From the NCBI GenBank assembly GCA_036503065.1, contig DASXXM010000171.1:1-33212 (forward strand): a stretch of 33,212 nucleotides of DNA, given 5' to 3'. Shown here one piece after another: positions 30,232 through 33,212 of this stretch. The stretch's first letter is position 1, and each line of letters starts with the position of its first letter. The notes beneath the pieces were generated by a model. The model saw only the letters and a list, made by a program, of their open reading frames with translations. It had not been told where the DNA came from and made no database searches. The DNA comes from DATEPR01 sp036503065. GTDB lineage: Bacteria > Actinomycetota > Actinomycetes > Mycobacteriales > Pseudonocardiaceae. The position numbers and the translations under genes were made by a program.

Positions 30232-31408
30232 GCACGTCGTGCAGGGCGGCCGTCCACGGCAGCCAGCGCGGATCGGCGCCTGCCGTGGTGTCCCACGCCA
30301 GGTTGGTGCAGACGTAGCCGACGGCGACACCCAGTTCGGGATGAGCGAAGCCGATCCGGCCGCCCGCGCCGGCATGGCCGAACGATCCGTCGCTGAGCAT
30401 GGGCGTCATGTCACGCGGCAACTCCCAGCCCAGCGCCGCACGCAGCGGGCTGTTGTCCGGCAACAGGTTCAGCGGCGGCGGCGCGCCGAGTCCGCTGTTG
30501 AGCTGAACCATGGCGCGCTCGACGGTGTCCGGCCGCAACAGCCGGACACCGTCGACGTCGCCGATCGTCGCCGCGTACATCCTGGCCAGCGACCTGGCGT
30601 TGCCGATACCGTTCACGGCCGGCAGTTCGACGGCGTGCGCCGGGCGGGTGTTCAGGCTGACCATGCTCTGGTTCAGGGTCACGATGGAGTTGATCACCGC
30701 ACGGGGCAACCGGATCGTCGGGTCCACGCCCGCCGCGGTGAACTCGGCGGCGATCCTGGCCGCGGTGGGTGCCGCCGACCGCGTGAACTGCGGGACGTAC
30801 CGGTGTTCCTTGGCCTCGTCCAGTCCGATGCCCAGGTCGAGCCCGAGCGGCTCGGCGATCTCGGTGGCGAAGAAACGGCCGACGGTCGTGCCGGCAACTC
30901 GGCGGATCAGCTCGCCTGCCAGGTAGCCGTGGGTCATCGGGTGGTACCGGCAGTACGCTCCCGGCTCCCAGAGCGGCGCCATCTCGGCGAGTGACGTGAC
31001 ACAGCGGTCCCAGTCGAGGAAGTCCGCCACGGTGATCCCGGCGTCCGGGTCGAATTCGCTCAGCCCGGACCGGTGCGACAGCAGGTGCGCCACGGTGATC
31101 CGGTCCTTGCCGGCCGCCGCGAACTCCGGCCAGTACTCGGCGACCGGCCGGTCGACGTCGAGCATTCCCCGTTCCCGCAACAGGTTCGCGCAGGTCGCCA
31201 CCAGGCCCTTGGACACCGACATCAGGATCGTCAGCGAATCGCCGGTGAACGGCAGGCCGCCGATCGGGTCGCGGCCGGCCCACAGGTCCACGACCGGCCG
31301 GCCGTGCCGGTAGACGGCCAGTTGCGCGCCGCCCTCGTCGGTCGACTGGGCCTTCTCGAACGCCTCGCGGACCGGCTCGAAGCCGGGTGCCACCTCGCCC
31401 GCCACCAT
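30224..31408 (-). CDS. serine hydrolase of the beta-lactamase/class C esterase family
   Basis: 394 residues. The nucleophile motif is ILMSVSKG (Ser64-Val-Ser-Lys67), followed by LLSHRSGL, the Tyr motif region CRYHPMTHGYLAGEL (Tyr155), and a C-terminal FGHAGAGGRIGFAHPELGVAVGY block comparable to the third motif. The family includes EstB-type esterases, D-aminopeptidases and penicillin-binding-like enzymes; no signal peptide is seen, so it is probably cytoplasmic. The ATG at 31408 has GAGGAG upstream; the frame continues to 31495 but without a ribosome site. It is divergent from the NAD(P)-binding protein and convergent with the SRPBCC gene. Confidence 0.86.
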   Translation of the reverse strand: MVAGEVAPGFEPVREAFEKAQSTDEGGAQLAVYRHGRPVVDLWAGRDPIGGLPFTGDSLTILMSVSKGLVATCANLLRERGMLDVDRPVAEYWPEFAAAGKDRITVAHLLSHRSGLSEFDPDAGITVADFLDWDRCVTSLAEMAPLWEPGAYCRYHPMTHGYLAGELIRRVAGTTVGRFFATEIAEPLGLDLGIGLDEAKEHRYVPQFTRSAAPTAARIAAEFTAAGVDPTIRLPRAVINSIVTLNQSMVSLNTRPAHAVELPAVNGIGNARSLARMYAATIGDVDGVRLLRPDTVERAMVQLNSGLGAPPPLNLLPDNSPLRAALGWELPRDMTPMLSDGSFGHAGAGGRIGFAHPELGVAVGYVCTNLAWDTTAGADPRWLPWTAALHDVLS

Positions 31409-31492
31409 CAATTCATCTCCTCGTCGCTGTGCTCCCGGTACATCGTCGCGGAACCGGAGCGCGTGCGACAGGTCACCTTTGACCATGTGGTT

Positions 31493-31513
31493 CATATGAT
31501 ATGTTTTCCATAT
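31493..31513. promoter_or_regulatory. AT-rich palindromes in the esterase/oxidoreductase divergent region
   Basis: CATATG (31493-31498) is followed by ATATG-TTTTC-CATAT (31499-31513), a perfect 5-bp inverted repeat with a 5-bp spacer. This AT-rich island in GC-rich DNA probably holds the promoter (-35 TTGACC at 31479) and an operator for the divergent pair. Confidence 0.45.
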
Positions 31514-31539
31514 AGCTTGTTGGATCAGGGGAGGTTGGC

Positions 31540-32205
31540 ATGAAACTCACTGTCGTCGCGGCGACCGGTGGCATCGGGCAGCAGCTCGTGGCACAGGCCG
31601 TCGGCGCCGGGCACGACGTCACGGCCGTGGTGCGCAACCCGGCGCGGGTCACCGCCGACGTGCGGACCGTCCAGGTGGACATGGCGGCCGCCGACCCGAT
31701 CGCGCTGGAGTCCGCGATCGGCGGTTCGGACGCGGTGCTGTCCTGTCTCGGCCCGCGGACCAGGGCCGAGGCCGGTGTCGTCGCGCCGGGCGCGCGCTCG
31801 GTGATCGAGGCGATGACGGCAACCGGCGTGCGGCGGATCGTGGTGGTCAGCGCGGCCCCGGTCAGCACAACGCCGTCGCCCGGGCGCCCGAACCCGCCGA
31901 AACACGATCCCGGCGAGGGCCTCGTCATGCGGTACGTGCTCACGCCGACGATCAAGAAGGTGCTCCGCGGCAACTACACCGACCTGGCCCTGATGGAGGA
32001 CCTGTTGCGGGACAGTCGGTTGGACTGGACCGTCGTGCGGCCGCCGCGGCTGACCGACACGCCGCGGACCGGCACCTACCGCACGGCGGTCGGCCACAAC
32101 CTGCGGCGCGGCCTGCGCGTCTCGCGCGCGGACGTGGCGCACTACATGCTGCGCGTGCTCGACCAGCCGGAGACGATCCGACAGGCGCTGGGAATTGCTT
32201 ATTAG
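31540..32205 (+). CDS. NAD(P)-binding atypical SDR / NmrA-like oxidoreductase
   Basis: 221 residues. The Rossmann motif is KLTVVAATGGIGQQLVAQAVGAGHDVTAVVRNP (2-34, GxxGxxG variant), then DAVLSCLGP, RRIVVVSAAPV and a C-terminal WTVVRPPRLTDTPRTGTYR, matching the SDR_a5/NAD(P)H-binding family. These proteins reduce flavins, act as redox sensors or have unknown roles; the YxxxK catalytic pair is not evident, so classical SDR chemistry is doubtful. GGGGAGG lies 5 nt before the ATG. It is divergent from the esterase. Confidence 0.85.
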   Translation: MKLTVVAATGGIGQQLVAQAVGAGHDVTAVVRNPARVTADVRTVQVDMAAADPIALESAIGGSDAVLSCLGPRTRAEAGVVAPGARSVIEAMTATGVRRIVVVSAAPVSTTPSPGRPNPPKHDPGEGLVMRYVLTPTIKKVLRGNYTDLALMEDLLRDSRLDWTVVRPPRLTDTPRTGTYRTAVGHNLRRGLRVSRADVAHYMLRVLDQPETIRQALGIAY

Positions 32206-32236
32206 CATGTGTCGAGCTATTCATATATGCAGTTTC

Positions 32237-32266
32237 TTGACAGCCATTTGTGGGCGGCCGTAGGTT
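32237..32266 (+). promoter_or_regulatory. promoter of the nickel/cobalt permease gene
   Basis: A consensus TTGACA (32237-32242) and TAGGTT (32261-32266) are 18 bp apart. The GTG start follows 6 nt after the -10, so this is another leaderless promoter. Confidence 0.65.
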
Positions 32267-32272
32267 TCGGCT

Positions 32273-33212
32273 GTGGCCGCGAAGATGGCGTTGACCAGGA
32301 GTGAACGTGGTCGTCTCGGTGCCATGGGTGGCGTTGTCATCGCGTTGAACGTGCTTGGTTGGGCCATTTTCGTATTCGCCATCGCGCCGCACAATTTCCA
32401 GTTCAAAGGACTGGGACTCGGTCTCGGCGTGGCACTGACCGCGTGGACGCTCGGCGCTCGGCACGCCTTCGACGCGGACCACATCTCTGCCATCGACAAC
32501 ACCACCCGCAAGCTGATGGCCGACGGCGGCCGGCCACTGGCGACCGGGTTCTTCTTCGCGCTCGGCCATTCGATGACCATGCTGGTGGTCGGCGTCGGGC
32601 TGTCCGTCGCGGCGCGGGCAGTGTTCGGCGCGATGGTGAACCCGTCCGCCGGCTTCGAGACCATGGGCGGGGTCGTCGGCACCGGCCTTGCGGCGACCTT
32701 CCTGTACCTGATCGCGGCGCTGAACCTCGTTGTCCTGATGGGGATACTGAAGGTGTTCCGGCAGATGCGGCGGGGCCTGTTCGACGAGGCGGAACTCGAA
32801 CGCCAACTCCAGGCGCGCGGCCTGATGTGGCGGTTCTTCGGCCGGTTCATGCGATCGATCACCAAGACCTGGCACATGTTCCTCGTGGGCATCGCGTTCG
32901 GTATCGGGTTCGACACCGCGACCGAGGTGCTGCTGCTCGCCGCGACCGCGGCGGCCGCGACCCAGGGCCTGCCGTGGTATGCGGTGCTGTCGCTGCCGCT
33001 GCTGTTCGCGGGCGGCATGACCCTGTTCGACACCCTCGACGGCTGCTTCATGAACTTCGCCTACGGCTGGGCATTCGCCCGCCCGGTCCGCAAGGTCTAC
33101 TACAACCTGGTGATCACGGGTCTGTCGATCGCGGTCGCGTTCCTCATCGGCACGATCGAGGTGTGCGGCCTGCTGGCCGACGAACTGCACTTCCAGGGCG
33201 GGTTCTGGACCT
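32273..33212 (+). CDS. NiCoT-family nickel/cobalt permease, 3' end cut off
   Basis: 313 codons are present and the frame is open at the right edge. The first signature RHAFDADHISAIDN (from Arg63; His64, Asp67, Asp69, His70) is the metal-selecting motif of helix II in HoxN/NixA/HupN permeases. ALGHSMTMLVVG, IAFGIGFDTATEVLLLA and GMTLFDTLDGCFMNFAYGWAF are the other family signatures. The protein imports Ni2+ or Co2+ for urease, hydrogenase, superoxide dismutase or cobalamin. An in-frame ATG at 32285 is the alternative start; the GTG at 32273 fits the promoter. Regulation by a nickel repressor is possible but no box was identified. A minus-strand open frame over this region is a shadow. Confidence 0.9.
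   Translation, partial: MAAKMALTRSERGRLGAMGGVVIALNVLGWAIFVFAIAPHNFQFKGLGLGLGVALTAWTLGARHAFDADHISAIDNTTRKLMADGGRPLATGFFFALGHSMTMLVVGVGLSVAARAVFGAMVNPSAGFETMGGVVGTGLAATFLYLIAALNLVVLMGILKVFRQMRRGLFDEAELERQLQARGLMWRFFGRFMRSITKTWHMFLVGIAFGIGFDTATEVLLLAATAAAATQGLPWYAVLSLPLLFAGGMTLFDTLDGCFMNFAYGWAFARPVRKVYYNLVITGLSIAVAFLIGTIEVCGLLADELHFQGGFWT

Noticed and set aside
31952..33190. 412-codon minus-strand open frame at the right end
   Set aside because: The plus strand here encodes NiCoT permease signatures; the minus frame is His/Gln/Arg-rich without domains.
1..33212. CRISPR arrays, tRNA and rRNA genes
   Set aside because: No regularly spaced direct repeats, cloverleaf patterns or rRNA signatures were seen while reading both strands; a dedicated search was not possible.

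Overview
The window is about 33 kb of high-GC DNA that looks like an actinobacterial chromosome, probably of the Pseudonocardiales type; I could not identify the species. The signs are GC-rich third codon positions, frequent GTG starts, many apparently leaderless genes (a -10 hexamer 6-7 nt before the start codon), a PknB-type kinase with an FHA partner, an LCP cell-wall ligase and a dense set of one-component regulators. I see no rRNA, tRNA, CRISPR array or prophage.

Layout. 1-1000: the 5' part of a FhuF-like iron-sulfur reductase gene (minus strand) and a MarR regulator ending in a strong hairpin terminator. 1011-5685: a secreted protein with two F5/8C (CBM32-like) domains and a beta-helix region, divergent from an LCP ligase across a 358-bp region with two LacI-type palindromes. 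5713-8399 (minus): a membrane Ser/Thr kinase followed by an FHA protein. 8566-14908 (plus): a compact four-gene operon, HerA-like ATPase, SbcD (Mre11), SbcC (Rad50) and a probable NurA-like nuclease. This is the HerA-Mre11-Rad50-NurA gene order of archaeal DNA-end resection loci. 14936-17139 (minus): two exported proteins of unknown function, the first in visibly AT-richer DNA. 17298-18566: an MFS transporter. 18754-20142: an NfeD-flotillin pair. 20146-21282: a membrane metallophosphoesterase.

21342-33212 is a patchwork of small regulator/enzyme pairs: TetR with a VOC protein; an MHS-family transporter; a GNAT enzyme divergent from a methyltransferase; an AraC regulator; a GntR-TetR fusion regulator divergent from a FAD monooxygenase with paired palindromic operators; a second VOC gene bracketed by inverted repeats; an unrecognised CxxC protein; an ArsR-SRPBCC operon with two operators around its promoter; a beta-lactamase-fold esterase; an NAD(P)-binding protein; and the start of a nickel/cobalt permease cut by the window edge.

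The most interesting items are: (1) the bacterial HerA-SbcD-SbcC-NurA-like operon, whose HerA has an unusual P-loop and whose SbcC is short; (2) a roughly 660-bp unit with CTAG-ended inverted repeats that carries a VOC gene, where three neighbouring genes take their TAG stop codons from the repeat copies; (3) well-defined paired operators for the GntR-TetR fusion and the ArsR repressor. Functions come from motif recognition by eye; no database search was run.
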